A DNA stretch of 64,000 nucleotides from Pelomonas sp. Root1444 (GTDB lineage Bacteria > Pseudomonadota > Gammaproteobacteria > Burkholderiales > Burkholderiaceae_C): the NCBI RefSeq assembly GCF_001426885.1, contig NZ_LMFP01000003.1, forward strand, positions 565,306-629,305, given 5' to 3'. The notes below the pieces were generated by a model, which saw nothing but the letters and a program-made list of their open reading frames with translations, did no database searches and had not been told where the DNA came from. Position numbers and translations under genes: made by a program. Shown one piece after another: positions 21,410-32,355 of this stretch (position 1 is its first letter; every line of letters starts with the position of its first letter).

Positions 21410-22713
21410 TTATGCGGTGCGCAGTTCGGCGGCCCAGGAGGCCACGTCGGCGAGGGGGCGGGCCGTCTGTTCGGTACCGTCGCGAAGCGGCTTGACGGCC
21501 ACTTCGCCGCGCGCGAGTTCATCGGCGCCGAAGACCAGCGCGAAGCGGGCGCCCGAGGCGTCAGCCTTCTTGAATTGCGATTTGAACGAGCCGCCGCCGG
21601 CATGCATCTGCACGGCGATGCCGGCGGCACGCAGCGCTTCCAGCGTGGGCAGGATGCGCGGCAGGTCGGCCGGCTCGGGCACGACGGCATAGGCATCCAC
21701 GGCCGCCGCCGGCGACTGCAGGCCCAGCGTCTCCAGCAGCAGCAGCAGGCGTTCCAGGCCCATGCCGAAGCCGACGGCCGGCGTGGGTTTGCCACCCAGC
21801 TGCTCGACGAGGCCATCATAGCGGCCGCCGGCGCAGACCGTGCCCTGGGCACCGAGCTTGTCGGTCACCCATTCGAAGACGGTGAGGTTGTAGTAGTCCA
21901 GCCCGCGCACGAGGCGGGGGTTGATGCGGTAGGCCAGGCCGACCGCGTCCAGCAGCGCGCGCACGCCGTTGAAGTGCGCCAGCGAGGCTTCACCGAGGAA
22001 GTCCAGCAGCTTGGGCGCGCCCTCGGCCATGGCCTGCATCGCGGGGTTCTTCGTGTCCAGCACGCGCAGCGGGTTGGCGTACATGCGGCGTTTCGCCTCC
22101 TCGTCCAGCACGTCCTGATGCTGTTCGAGATATGCGATCAGCGCCTCGCGGTGGGCGCGGCGCTCGTCGGGCTGGCCCAGGCAGTTGATCTCCAGCGTGA
22201 CATCCTCGCCCTCCTTCAGGCCCAGCTCACGCCACAGCGTGCGGGCCAGCAGGATGACTTCGGCATCCACGTCCGGGCCGGCGAAGCCGAGCGCCTCGAT
22301 GCCCATCTGGTGGAACTGCCTGTAGCGGCCCTTCTGCGGCTTCTCGCGGCGGAACATGGGGCCGACGTAGTACAGGCGCCGCGGGCTGTCGCGCAGGTAG
22401 CTGTGCTCGATCATGGCGCGCACGACGCCGGCCGTGCCCTCGGGGCGCAGCGCCAGGTGCTCGGCCTGGCCATGCTTGTCGGCGCGGTCCTCGAAGGCGT
22501 ACATCTCCTTCTCGACGATGTCGGTCACTTCGCCGATGCCGCGCACGAACAGCGCGGTCGGCTCGACGATGGGCACGCGCACGTTGCTGTAGCCGTAGCG
22601 CTGCAGCACGCTGCGCATCGTGGCCTCCAGCGACTCCCAGCGCGCCGACTCGGGCGGCAGGATGTCGTTCATGCCCTTCACCGCTTGCAGCGGCTGGACC
22701 TTCTTGCTTTCAC

Positions 22714-22717
<4 letters not shown>
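21410..22717 (-). CDS. hisS: Histidyl-tRNA synthetase
   Basis: Charges tRNA-His. The 435-residue class II synthetase contains motif 2 ([15 protein letters not shown]), the HisRS-specific blocks [15 protein letters not shown] and [13 protein letters not shown], motif 3 ([14 protein letters not shown]), and a C-terminal anticodon-binding domain. The ATG at 22717 ([18 protein letters not shown]) overlaps the ispG stop by four bases. A longer upstream frame is only the shadow of ispG. Confidence 0.98.
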
Positions 22718-23975
<1,258 letters not shown>

Positions 23976-23976
<1 letters not shown>

Positions 23977-24839
23977 CAGTTCAACTCCACTCGAGCGACG
24001 TTGTTGGTGGCGCGGGCGCCCAGGTCGTAGGCACTGCCGCGCCACTCGACCTTCGTGCCGCTCACGTTGCCGACGCGCAGCCTGTAGGGTGCCGCGCCGC
24101 CGAACTCCTGCTGCTCGCCGGCGCGCAGCACGCGCGACAGCAGCGTCTGGCCTTTGGCGTCGACAACCTCGATCCAGCTGTCGGCCGTGGCCGTGAGGCG
24201 CAGCGCCTGGCCCGCGGGCACGGCAGCCACGGCAGGCGCCGACGCGGGTTGCGCGACCACCTGCAGCGGCGCGGAAGCCACGGCCACCGGGGTGGATGCG
24301 GCCACCGCCACCGGCTCGGAGGCCGCCGGCGCGGCAATGAACTCGACCGGCGCGCTGGGCGTGGCGACGATGCCCGACGCGGCCGCGGGCGGGGCTGCCT
24401 GGTCGCGTTCGGGCAGCCAGCCGGCAGGGATCCAGTAGACGGCCGCAGCCGCCGCCAGCAGCAGCACTGGGCCCCAGATGATGGGCCGCAGGACGGTGGC
24501 CAATGCCTGGCCGTCACCGGCGCCAGCGCCGCGCTCGCGGAAGGGCTGGTTCAGGCCTGGCCGCACGTCGAAGTCCTGCCCGGTGCGAGGCAGCAGCGCC
24601 AGCACCGGCGCGGGGTCGACCTTGAGCGCTCGGCACATGGCCGTGGCCAGCGCGCGGGCGAAGGTGGCGTCGGGCAGCTCCGCGAAGCGGTCGGCCTCCA
24701 ATGCCTCCAGCTTGGCTTGGGGCACCTTGAGCATGACGGCCAGTGCCGCGATGTGCAGGCCGCGCTGCTGGCGCGCATTCCTGAGCCAGGCGCCGGCGGT
24801 GATGGGCTCTTGGGCTCGTCCCTCGGGGATGGGTTGCAT
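23976..24839 (-). CDS. rodZ: RodZ-like helix-turn-helix/DUF4115 membrane protein
   Basis: A 287-residue protein with the RodZ layout. A cytoplasmic HTH domain (residues 15-85: [21 protein letters not shown]) is followed by one membrane segment (about 119-137), a Pro/Ala-rich periplasmic linker (145-205) and a C-terminal DUF4115 domain with [19 protein letters not shown]. RodZ links MreB to the cell-wall elongation machinery. The ATG at 24839 is the first before the HTH. The position between pilW and ispG is conserved in beta- and gammaproteobacteria. Confidence 0.88.
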
Positions 24840-24867
24840 CGTCTTGTTCTTGTAAAGGCCGTGGCTC

Positions 24868-25659
24868 TCAGTCTTCGTAACGACCGGCGTCCAGCGCCTG
24901 GGTCTCGGGCGACTGGGGGTATTTGCGGCGCAGTTGCTGGGCGAGGTCTTCCGTCTGGGCGGTGTTGCCGAGCTTGCGTTCGATGCGCAACTGCAGCCAC
25001 AGGCTCTGCGCATTGGCCTGCTCCGGCTGGCCGTTGACGCGCCTCACGTAGAAGCGCGCCCGCTCCAGCTCGCGGTTGCGGTACAGCACCTCGGACAGGT
25101 TGACCGCGACTGCTGGGCTGCCAGGGTCCAGCTCGAAGGCGCGCGACAGCGTCTTCTCGGCCACCAGCATGCGGCCGGCCCGCGCTTCGCAGACACCCTT
25201 GGCCAGCAGCGTGCGTGCCGGTGCCCGGTAGGTGGACTGCGCCAGGGCCTGGTCGAACAGTGCATCGGCCGTCTCCCAGCGCTGCTGCTGGCACAGGAAC
25301 CAGCCATAGTTGTGCAGCGTGTCGGGGTCGCTGGGGTAGACGGCCAGCGCGCGGCGGAAGGTTTCCTCGGCCAGCGGGTGGTCGCCCATGGCGGCATAGA
25401 TGAGGCCGCGCAGGTTGACGGCCTCGCGCATGTCGGGCTTGACCTGCAGCGCCAGCTTGAGCTCGTCGAGCGCGGTGTTGAACTGGCCGCGCGAGAAGTA
25501 GCCCTGGGCCAGCTCCAACCGGATGCTGGCGCGGCGGTCGTTGTCGGTCTGGTCGGAGTCGGTCTTGATCTCGCGATCCGCGGCGGGTGCGGTGCCCGTC
25601 CCGGTACCGGCGCAGGCGGCGAGCAGGGCGGCAGTCAGGACGGTCAGCAGTCGCTTCAT
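24868..25659 (-). CDS. pilW: Type IV pilus biogenesis/stability lipoprotein PilW (PilF)
   Basis: A 263-residue TPR lipoprotein that helps the PilQ secretin reach or assemble in the outer membrane. The signal ends LLAACAG with lipidated Cys16. Six or so TPR units follow (LELAQGYFSRGQFNTALDEL, TLHNYGWFLCQQQRWETADA), ending RRKYPQSPETQALDAGRYED. ATG at 25659, 29 bp after rlmN. The rlmN-pilW-rodZ order is conserved. No other pilus genes lie in the window. Confidence 0.9.
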   Translation of the reverse strand: MKRLLTVLTAALLAACAGTGTGTAPAADREIKTDSDQTDNDRRASIRLELAQGYFSRGQFNTALDELKLALQVKPDMREAVNLRGLIYAAMGDHPLAEETFRRALAVYPSDPDTLHNYGWFLCQQQRWETADALFDQALAQSTYRAPARTLLAKGVCEARAGRMLVAEKTLSRAFELDPGSPAVAVNLSEVLYRNRELERARFYVRRVNGQPEQANAQSLWLQLRIERKLGNTAQTEDLAQQLRRKYPQSPETQALDAGRYED

Positions 25660-25688
25660 CGGATCCTCGAGGTTGGGCACGGGTCGTG

Positions 25689-26798
<1,110 letters not shown>

Positions 26799-26838
26799 TG
26801 CGAGCTCCCGGGCCGGGGTCACCGACCCCGTTGGGGGT

Positions 26839-27264
26839 TTAGCGGCTGTAGACGTTCATGCCGGGGAAGAAGAACGCCACTTCGACGGCGGCCGTCTCGG
26901 CGGCGTCGGAGCCGTGCACGGCGTTGGCGTCGATGCTGTCGGCGAAGTCGGCGCGGATGGTGCCCTTCTCAGCCTTCTTCGGGTCGGTGGCGCCCATCAG
27001 CTCACGGTTCTTCAGGATGGCGTTCTCGCCTTCCAGCGCCTGGATCATCACCGGACCGGAGATCATGAAGTTCACCAGGTCGTTGAAGAAGGGGCGAGCC
27101 TTGTGGACCGCGTAGAACTGCTCGGCTTCGCCGCGCGACAGCTGGACCAGCTTGGCCGCGACGATCTTCAGGCCGGCGCCTTCGAAGCGGGCGTAGATCT
27201 GGCCGATGACGTTCTTCGCCACGGCATCGGGCTTGATGATGGACAGGGTGCGTTCGATTGCCAT
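26839..27264 (-). CDS. ndk: Nucleoside diphosphate kinase
   Basis: Balances nucleoside triphosphate pools by a phosphohistidine mechanism. At exactly 141 residues it has the family length. It starts [15 protein letters not shown] and carries the phosphorylated His117 in [10 protein letters not shown]. The ATG at 27264 is preceded by GGAG at ideal spacing. It lies between rluB and rlmN. Confidence 0.98.
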   Translation of the reverse strand: MAIERTLSIIKPDAVAKNVIGQIYARFEGAGLKIVAAKLVQLSRGEAEQFYAVHKARPFFNDLVNFMISGPVMIQALEGENAILKNRELMGATDPKKAEKGTIRADFADSIDANAVHGSDAAETAAVEVAFFFPGMNVYSR

Positions 27265-27346
27265 GGAGTTCTCCTGATGGGGCGTGTTGGACAAAGCCTG
27301 CGATTGTAGCCGCTAGGGATGACCCTAATGGGTCAGCCCTGAGCAC

Positions 27347-29353
27347 TCAACGGTGCCGGCCGCCGAAACCGCCACCCGAGCGGCCACCGCCACCGCCACC
27401 GCCGCCACCCTTGCCGCCACGGCCACCACCGCCGCCGCCGCGGCGCAGGAAGGCGTCGCCACCGATGTAGCCCACCGCGGTCTGCAGCGGGTCGGGCTCA
27501 CGCGGGCCGTTGCCCTTGTTGCCGCCGCCCTTGCCGGGCCGGTTGCCCTGCTGGCTGCCGCCGGCACCAAAGCCCTGCGGGATGCCGCGCTTGCCGCTGG
27601 TGGCATGACGGCGATCGAAGGTCTGCTCCAGCGGATTGACGTGATGCGGGATGAAGTCGTCGTCCTCGCGCTCGTCGCCGTCCTCGCGGCGTTGGGCACG
27701 TTCCTCGCGCGGCGGGCGCGGCTGCTGCGGCTCCGGCGGGCGGCTGGGGCGCGGGCCGACGCCACCGTGGCGGTCGTCGGAGCGGCGCTTGTTGCGGTCG
27801 TGCTTGTTGCCCTGCAGCGGCGGTTGCTGGCCCTTGCCTGGGCCGCCTTGGCCGCCTTGGCTCAGGCCCTGCCCCTGGCCGGCGTTGGAGGTGTGGCCGG
27901 CCAGGCGGCGGATGACGCGCACGTCGTCGTCGCCCAGTTCCACCCACACGCCGCGCTTGAGGCCGCGGGGCAGCACCACCGTGCCGTAGCGGATGCGGAT
28001 CAGCCGGCTGACGACCATGCCGACCGCCTCGAAGAGCTTGCGCACCTCGCGGTTGCGGCCTTCGGTGATGACGACGCGGTACCAGCGGTTGGCGCCTTCG
28101 CCGCCGCCGTCCTCGATGCTCTTGAACGACGCCACCTGGCCCTCGACGTTGACGCCCTGCAGCAGCTTGGCGCGCTGCTCGTCGCTGAGCGAACCCAGCA
28201 CGCGGGCCGCGTACTCGCGCTCGACGCCGAAACGCGGGTGCATCAGCTGGTTGGCCAGCTCGCCGGAGTTGGTGAACAGCAGCAGGCCTTCGGTGTTGAT
28301 GTCCAGGCGGCCGACGGACTGCCACTTCTGGCCTTGCACGCGCGGCAGCGTGCGGAACACGGTCGGGCGTCCTTCGGGGTCGTTGAAGGTCGAGACCTCG
28401 CCGGTGGGCTTGTGATAAGCCAGGATGCGCGGGTTGGGCGGCGAGATGCGCACGCGCACGTCCTTCCCATTGACACGCACACGGTCGCCGAAGGAGATGC
28501 GCTGGCCGACATGGGCGACCTCGCCGTTCACCTCGATCTTGCCCTCGGCGATCCACTCCTCGATGTCGCGGCGCGAGCCGATGCCGGACTGCGCCAGCAC
28601 CTTCTGCAGCTTGGGCGCGTCGGCGTCCGCTGCCAGCACGCGCTTGCTCTCGCCCTCGCCCACCTCGTCGCCCTCGGTCGTCTCCGGCCGCAGCGTCGGC
28701 AGTTCACCGACCGGACCTTCGGACTCCGCATCCAGATTCCCCGACAGCACATCGGCGAAGCGCGCCCCCGCGGCCTCGACGAGTTCCGGCGCCAGCACCG
28801 GACCGGGGAGGTCGTCAGCACCCCCAGCAGCCACAGACGCGGCACCCTGGCGCTCGGCGCGCTCCTTGCGGTTGCGCCGACGGTTGCGGCCGCGGCCGCT
28901 ACGCTCACCGTCTTCGCCCTCGCCTTCCCCCTCCTCGCCATCATCCGCATCACCGCCCGCATCGACCGCGGCCGGGGCGTCCTCGGCCAGCGTGAAGATC
29001 GGCGCAGGCGCCGCGACGGGCACCGATGCCGGCGCCTCGGCGACGACCGCCGGCACGGCCTCCTCGGCTGCGACGGCGACCGCGGTCTTGCGCGGCGCAC
29101 GCTTGCGGGCCGGCGCCGGTGCGTCCTCGGCCGGCGCGGCCACCGGCGCTGCGGCGGCCTCGTCCGCGTCGGCCTTGCGGCGCGTGCGCTTCACCGGCGC
29201 GGCGGCTTCGGCCACCGCGGGCGCGGCTTCGGGCGCGGCTTCGGGGGCGGTGTCCACCGCGGCCTTGGCCGTCGTGCGGCGCCGCTTGGGCGCGGGCGCC
29301 TCGGCGTCGGCGGCGGGAGGCAGGGGCTTGTCTTGATCGGCAGCGTCGTTCAT
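27347..29353 (-). CDS. rluB: 23S rRNA pseudouridine synthase RluB, with long disordered tails
   Basis: An RsuA-family synthase, most likely making pseudouridine 2605 in 23S rRNA. The product is 668 residues, over twice the folded core. Residues 1-235 are Ala/Pro/Lys/Glu-rich with repeats ([38 protein letters not shown]). The S4 domain is near 245-300 ([20 protein letters not shown]), the catalytic motif [12 protein letters not shown] has Asp351, and the core ends near 485. Residues 490-668 are basic and Gly-rich, ending in Gly runs and GGFGGRHR. The start overlaps the scpB stop (ATGA). The core is confident; the tails look like RNA-binding disorder. Confidence 0.94.
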   Translation of the reverse strand: MNDAADQDKPLPPAADAEAPAPKRRRTTAKAAVDTAPEAAPEAAPAVAEAAAPVKRTRRKADADEAAAAPVAAPAEDAPAPARKRAPRKTAVAVAAEEAVPAVVAEAPASVPVAAPAPIFTLAEDAPAAVDAGGDADDGEEGEGEGEDGERSGRGRNRRRNRKERAERQGAASVAAGGADDLPGPVLAPELVEAAGARFADVLSGNLDAESEGPVGELPTLRPETTEGDEVGEGESKRVLAADADAPKLQKVLAQSGIGSRRDIEEWIAEGKIEVNGEVAHVGQRISFGDRVRVNGKDVRVRISPPNPRILAYHKPTGEVSTFNDPEGRPTVFRTLPRVQGQKWQSVGRLDINTEGLLLFTNSGELANQLMHPRFGVEREYAARVLGSLSDEQRAKLLQGVNVEGQVASFKSIEDGGGEGANRWYRVVITEGRNREVRKLFEAVGMVVSRLIRIRYGTVVLPRGLKRGVWVELGDDDVRVIRRLAGHTSNAGQGQGLSQGGQGGPGKGQQPPLQGNKHDRNKRRSDDRHGGVGPRPSRPPEPQQPRPPREERAQRREDGDEREDDDFIPHHVNPLEQTFDRRHATSGKRGIPQGFGAGGSQQGNRPGKGGGNKGNGPREPDPLQTAVGYIGGDAFLRRGGGGGGRGGKGGGGGGGGGRSGGGFGGRHR

Positions 29354-30096
29354 GCGGATTCGGGCTGGGGTTGGGGGGGCGGATCGTTGGGGTCGGGATT
29401 GGGAAGCGCGGGCGTGCCGTCGTCGCCGAACAGGCTTTGCGACGGTGCGGGCGCCTCGGCGGGGGTTTCGGTGGGCACTTCGGCAGGCAATTCAGCCGGC
29501 ACGTCGGGCGCCGGCTCGGCGGCCGCGGCTTCGGCGGTGTCGTCCAGCAGCCGGCCCTGCAACGCCTCGAAGGCGGGGGGCTCGGTGCCGACGTCCAGCG
29601 CCGGCAGCTGTTCCAGGCTGGCCAGGCCCAGGTCGTCCAGGAAAGCCTTGGTCGTCGCGTACAGCGCCGGGCGGCCCGGCGTCTCGCGGTGGCCGATGGC
29701 CTCGATCCAGCCGCGGTCCTCGAGCTGCTTGACGATCTGGCTCGCGACCACGACACCGCGGATGTCCTCGATGTCGCCGCGCGTGACCGGCTGGCGATAG
29801 GCAATGATAGCCAGCGTCTCCAGCACCGCACGCGAATAGCGCGGCGGCTTCTCGGGATGCAGCCGGTCGAGGTACTCGCGCAGCTCGGGCCGGCTCTGGA
29901 AGCGCCAGCCGGAGGCCAGCGCGACGAGTTCCACGCCCTTGCCTTCCCAGTCGCGCGTCAGTTCGTCGAGCAGGCTGCGCACGCTGTCGGCGCCGAGTTC
30001 GTCGGCGAACAGGCTGCGCATCTCGCGCAGCGTCAGCGGTTGCGAGGCACAGATCAGCGCGGTCTCGAGGACGCGCTTGGCATCCTGGGTGTTCAT
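29350..30096 (-). CDS. scpB: Segregation and condensation protein B
   Basis: The winged-helix kleisin-binding partner of SMC-ScpA in chromosome condensation. The 248-residue protein opens [19 protein letters not shown], contains [13 protein letters not shown], and [20 protein letters not shown] followed by EDIRGV, the ScpB hallmark. The last ~70 residues are an acidic Pro/Ala-rich tail. The ATG at 30096 is the conserved start. scpA is not next to it: the 249 bp upstream are non-coding and rluD follows. It is coupled to rluB by an ATGA overlap, a common pair. Confidence 0.94.
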   Translation of the reverse strand: MNTQDAKRVLETALICASQPLTLREMRSLFADELGADSVRSLLDELTRDWEGKGVELVALASGWRFQSRPELREYLDRLHPEKPPRYSRAVLETLAIIAYRQPVTRGDIEDIRGVVVASQIVKQLEDRGWIEAIGHRETPGRPALYATTKAFLDDLGLASLEQLPALDVGTEPPAFEALQGRLLDDTAEAAAAEPAPDVPAELPAEVPTETPAEAPAPSQSLFGDDGTPALPNPDPNDPPPQPQPESA

Positions 30097-30345
30097 GAAC
30101 GCAAATGCGCCCTCATCAAGCCAAGTCTGGCAATCCGTCCCGGCCTGGGCGCTGGCAGCGTTCCTCAGGCACAAGCGGACGGGGTCTGTCCGGGCGCCAC
30201 CGGGGGACTCAACAGCCTTCCAGCGGGGCGCATGCGGGGTGGTTGACCGGCGGGCGGATGGACTGCTGACCGCGCGGGTCGCGCCCGTCTGGTCGACTTC
30301 AGGGCGCGCTGGCTGCCACGACAACCGGGTTGCATTGTAGCCACG
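30097..30345. other. Intergenic region between rluD and scpB
   Basis: These 249 bp between the rluD stop and the scpB start show no convincing gene or RNA. All long frames are GC-rich shadows. It presumably contains the promoter of the long scpB-to-purA gene string, but I see no strong -35/-10 pair. Confidence 0.4.
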
Positions 30346-31344
30346 TCAATCCGGCAGCCCGTCCGCGCCGATTTCCGCCCATGCGGCGGCGAGGTCCGCG
30401 GGCAGCGGCGCACGCAGCGTGAGCGCTTCATGGGTGATCGGATGCGTGAAGCCCAGGCGCGCCGCGTGCAGCGCCTGCCGGCTCATGCCCAGGGCCGGCA
30501 CGCCGCCGTACAACGCGTCCGCCACGAGGGGATGGCCGCTGTGCGTCAGGTGCACGCGGATCTGGTGGGTGCGGCCCGTGTGCAGCACGCAATGGACGGC
30601 ACTGACCGGCCGCCCTTGCACCTCGCCCACGCCGAGCGGGAAGACGTCGGTACGCGCCGGCTTGCCAAGGTTGGCCGGTGCGACGGCCATCTTCACGCGC
30701 GACACCGGGTCGCGGCGCAGCGCCTGCTCGACGACGAAGGCCTCCTCGACGCGGCCCCAGGCCAATGCGAGGTACTCGCGGTGCACCTCGCGCGCGGCGA
30801 TCTGGCGGCTCAGCGCGGTGACGGCCTCCAGCGTCTTGCCGACAACCATCAGGCCGCTGGTGTCCTTGTCCAGGCGATGCACGATGCCGGCACGCGGCAA
30901 CGTGGCGGCCAGCGGGTGGCGCGCCAGCAGGCCGTTCATCAGCGTGCCCGACCAGTTGCCCGGTGCCGGATGCACGACCAGGCCGGCCGGCTTGTCGACG
31001 ACCAGCAGGTGCTCGTCCTCGTAGGTGCAGTCCAGCGCCATCACCTCGGCGCGGAAGGCGCGGCTCTCGTCGGTCGGCTGCAGTTCGATCTCGACGCGCT
31101 GGCCGGCGCGCAGCTTGTGCGCGGGCTTGGTGACGGGCTTGCCGTCCGTCACGACGCAGCCGCGCTCGATGAGCGCCTGCAGGTGATTGCGCGAGAACTC
31201 GGGCGCCAGGCCGGTCAGCCAGCGGTCCAGCCGCTCGCCATGGCCGGCCGCATCGACCTCGGCGCCGCGCCGTTCGGCGTCGCTGGTTTCTTCAGCCTCC
31301 GGCTCGAAGTCGTCCTGACCCCCCACCCTATACTCCGCGTCCAT
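30346..31344 (-). CDS. rluD: 23S rRNA pseudouridine synthase RluD
   Basis: Makes the pseudouridines in helix 69 of 23S rRNA. The 332-residue product has an N-terminal S4 domain (GERLDRWLTGLAPEFSRNHL), the catalytic motif GIVHRLDKDTSGLMVV with Asp159, and the C-terminal HTGRTHQIRVHL. The ATG at 31344 is chosen because AAGGAA lies just upstream. An alternative ATG at 31389 adds 15 residues and would overlap the bamD ATG on the other strand within a single CATG. The product is 6 residues longer than the E. coli enzyme with the chosen start. It diverges from bamD, a widely conserved pair. Confidence 0.95.
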   Translation of the reverse strand: MDAEYRVGGQDDFEPEAEETSDAERRGAEVDAAGHGERLDRWLTGLAPEFSRNHLQALIERGCVVTDGKPVTKPAHKLRAGQRVEIELQPTDESRAFRAEVMALDCTYEDEHLLVVDKPAGLVVHPAPGNWSGTLMNGLLARHPLAATLPRAGIVHRLDKDTSGLMVVGKTLEAVTALSRQIAAREVHREYLALAWGRVEEAFVVEQALRRDPVSRVKMAVAPANLGKPARTDVFPLGVGEVQGRPVSAVHCVLHTGRTHQIRVHLTHSGHPLVADALYGGVPALGMSRQALHAARLGFTHPITHEALTLRAPLPADLAAAWAEIGADGLPD

Positions 31345-31387
31345 TGTTCCTTGCGACCAGCCGGCAGCATCGCCGTCGACTTCAGAC

Positions 31388-32203
31388 ATGTTTGTTGAGA
31401 AATTCAAGGCCGCCCGCGTCGTCGCCGGCACTGTCCTGATGGCGTTCGCGCTTGGCATGAGCGGCTGCGGCTCCACGGCCAAGGAGGACCCGAACTCCCA
31501 GGCGGCGCTGGACAAATTGTATGCAGACGCCAAGGACGACCTGAACTCCGGCAGCTACGACCGGGCCATCAAGTCGCTGGAACGGATCGAAGGCCGCGCC
31601 GCCGGCACCACCATGGGCCAGCAGGCCACGCTGGATCTGGCCTGGGCCTACTACCGCACCGCCGAGCGCGCCCAGGCGATCGCGACGTTGGACCGCTTCA
31701 TCAAGCTGAACCCGTCCAGCCCGGCGCTGGACTACGCGCTCTACATGAAGGGCGTCGTCAACTTCAACGAGGACCTGGGCCTGTTCGGCCGCCTGGCCAA
31801 CCAGGACGTGTCCGAGCGCGACCAGCAGGCCTCGCGCGAGGCGCTGCTGGCGTTCCAGCAACTCGTCGAGCAGTTCCCCGAGTCCAAGTACGCCGCCGAG
31901 GCGACGACGCGGATCAACTTCATCACCAACACGCTGGCGGCCTACGAGATCCACGTGGCGCGCTACTACTACAACCGCAAGGCGTATGTGGCTGCGGCCA
32001 ACCGCGCGCAATCGGCGGTGGCCGAGTTCCAGCACGCACCTGGCATCGAGGAAGCGCTGTTCATCATGGGCGAGAGCTACGACAAGCTCGGCCTCACCCA
32101 GTTGCGCGACGACGCGCGCCGCGTGCTGGACAAGAACTTCCCCGACAGCAAGTACGCCAGCGGCGGCGCCAATCGCAAGAAGCCCTGGTGGCAGCTGTGG
32201 TAG
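31388..32203 (+). CDS. bamD: Outer membrane assembly lipoprotein BamD
   Basis: The essential TPR lipoprotein of the BAM complex, holding BamA and recognising substrate signals. The 271-residue product has a signal ending GMSGC (lipidated Cys27), then five TPR units, including YADAKDDLNSGSYDRAIKSL and YDKLGLTQLRDDARRVLDKN, and ends PWWQLW. No Shine-Dalgarno is obvious before the ATG at 31388. A TATACT box at 31329-31334 could be its -10, lying inside the rluD reading frame. Together with bamB it makes two BAM subunits in this window. Confidence 0.96.
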   Translation: MFVEKFKAARVVAGTVLMAFALGMSGCGSTAKEDPNSQAALDKLYADAKDDLNSGSYDRAIKSLERIEGRAAGTTMGQQATLDLAWAYYRTAERAQAIATLDRFIKLNPSSPALDYALYMKGVVNFNEDLGLFGRLANQDVSERDQQASREALLAFQQLVEQFPESKYAAEATTRINFITNTLAAYEIHVARYYYNRKAYVAAANRAQSAVAEFQHAPGIEEALFIMGESYDKLGLTQLRDDARRVLDKNFPDSKYASGGANRKKPWWQLW

Positions 32204-32250
32204 CCCCTCGCCTGGTCTTGCCGCGCTGAACGCGGGCAAGCCCAGTCTGT

Positions 32251-32291
32251 CCCCCTAGGGGGCGGCGATGCATGCGGCATCGAGCCGCATG
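32251..32291. repeat. Composite palindromic element after bamD (REP-like candidate)
   Basis: A perfect 12 bp palindrome CCCCCTAGGGGG (32251-32262) is followed by CATGCGGC (32271-32278), ATCGA, GCCGCATG (32284-32291), a perfect 8 bp stem. Both sit between convergent bamD and the helicase gene. There is no U-tract. The appearance is that of a repetitive extragenic palindrome or a bidirectional terminator; no second copy is visible in this window. Confidence 0.5.
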
Positions 32292-32355
32292 CACATCGCC
32301 AGCGCGGGCCGGCTTGGGGCGGCCCGGCGCTCGGCCCGCAAACTCGGAACGACTG

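Noticed and set aside
27353-29800. 815-codon plus-strand open frame opposite rluB and scpB
   Set aside because: It is antisense to two genes with clear family motifs, and its composition is the GC-rich shadow pattern with no recognisable domain.
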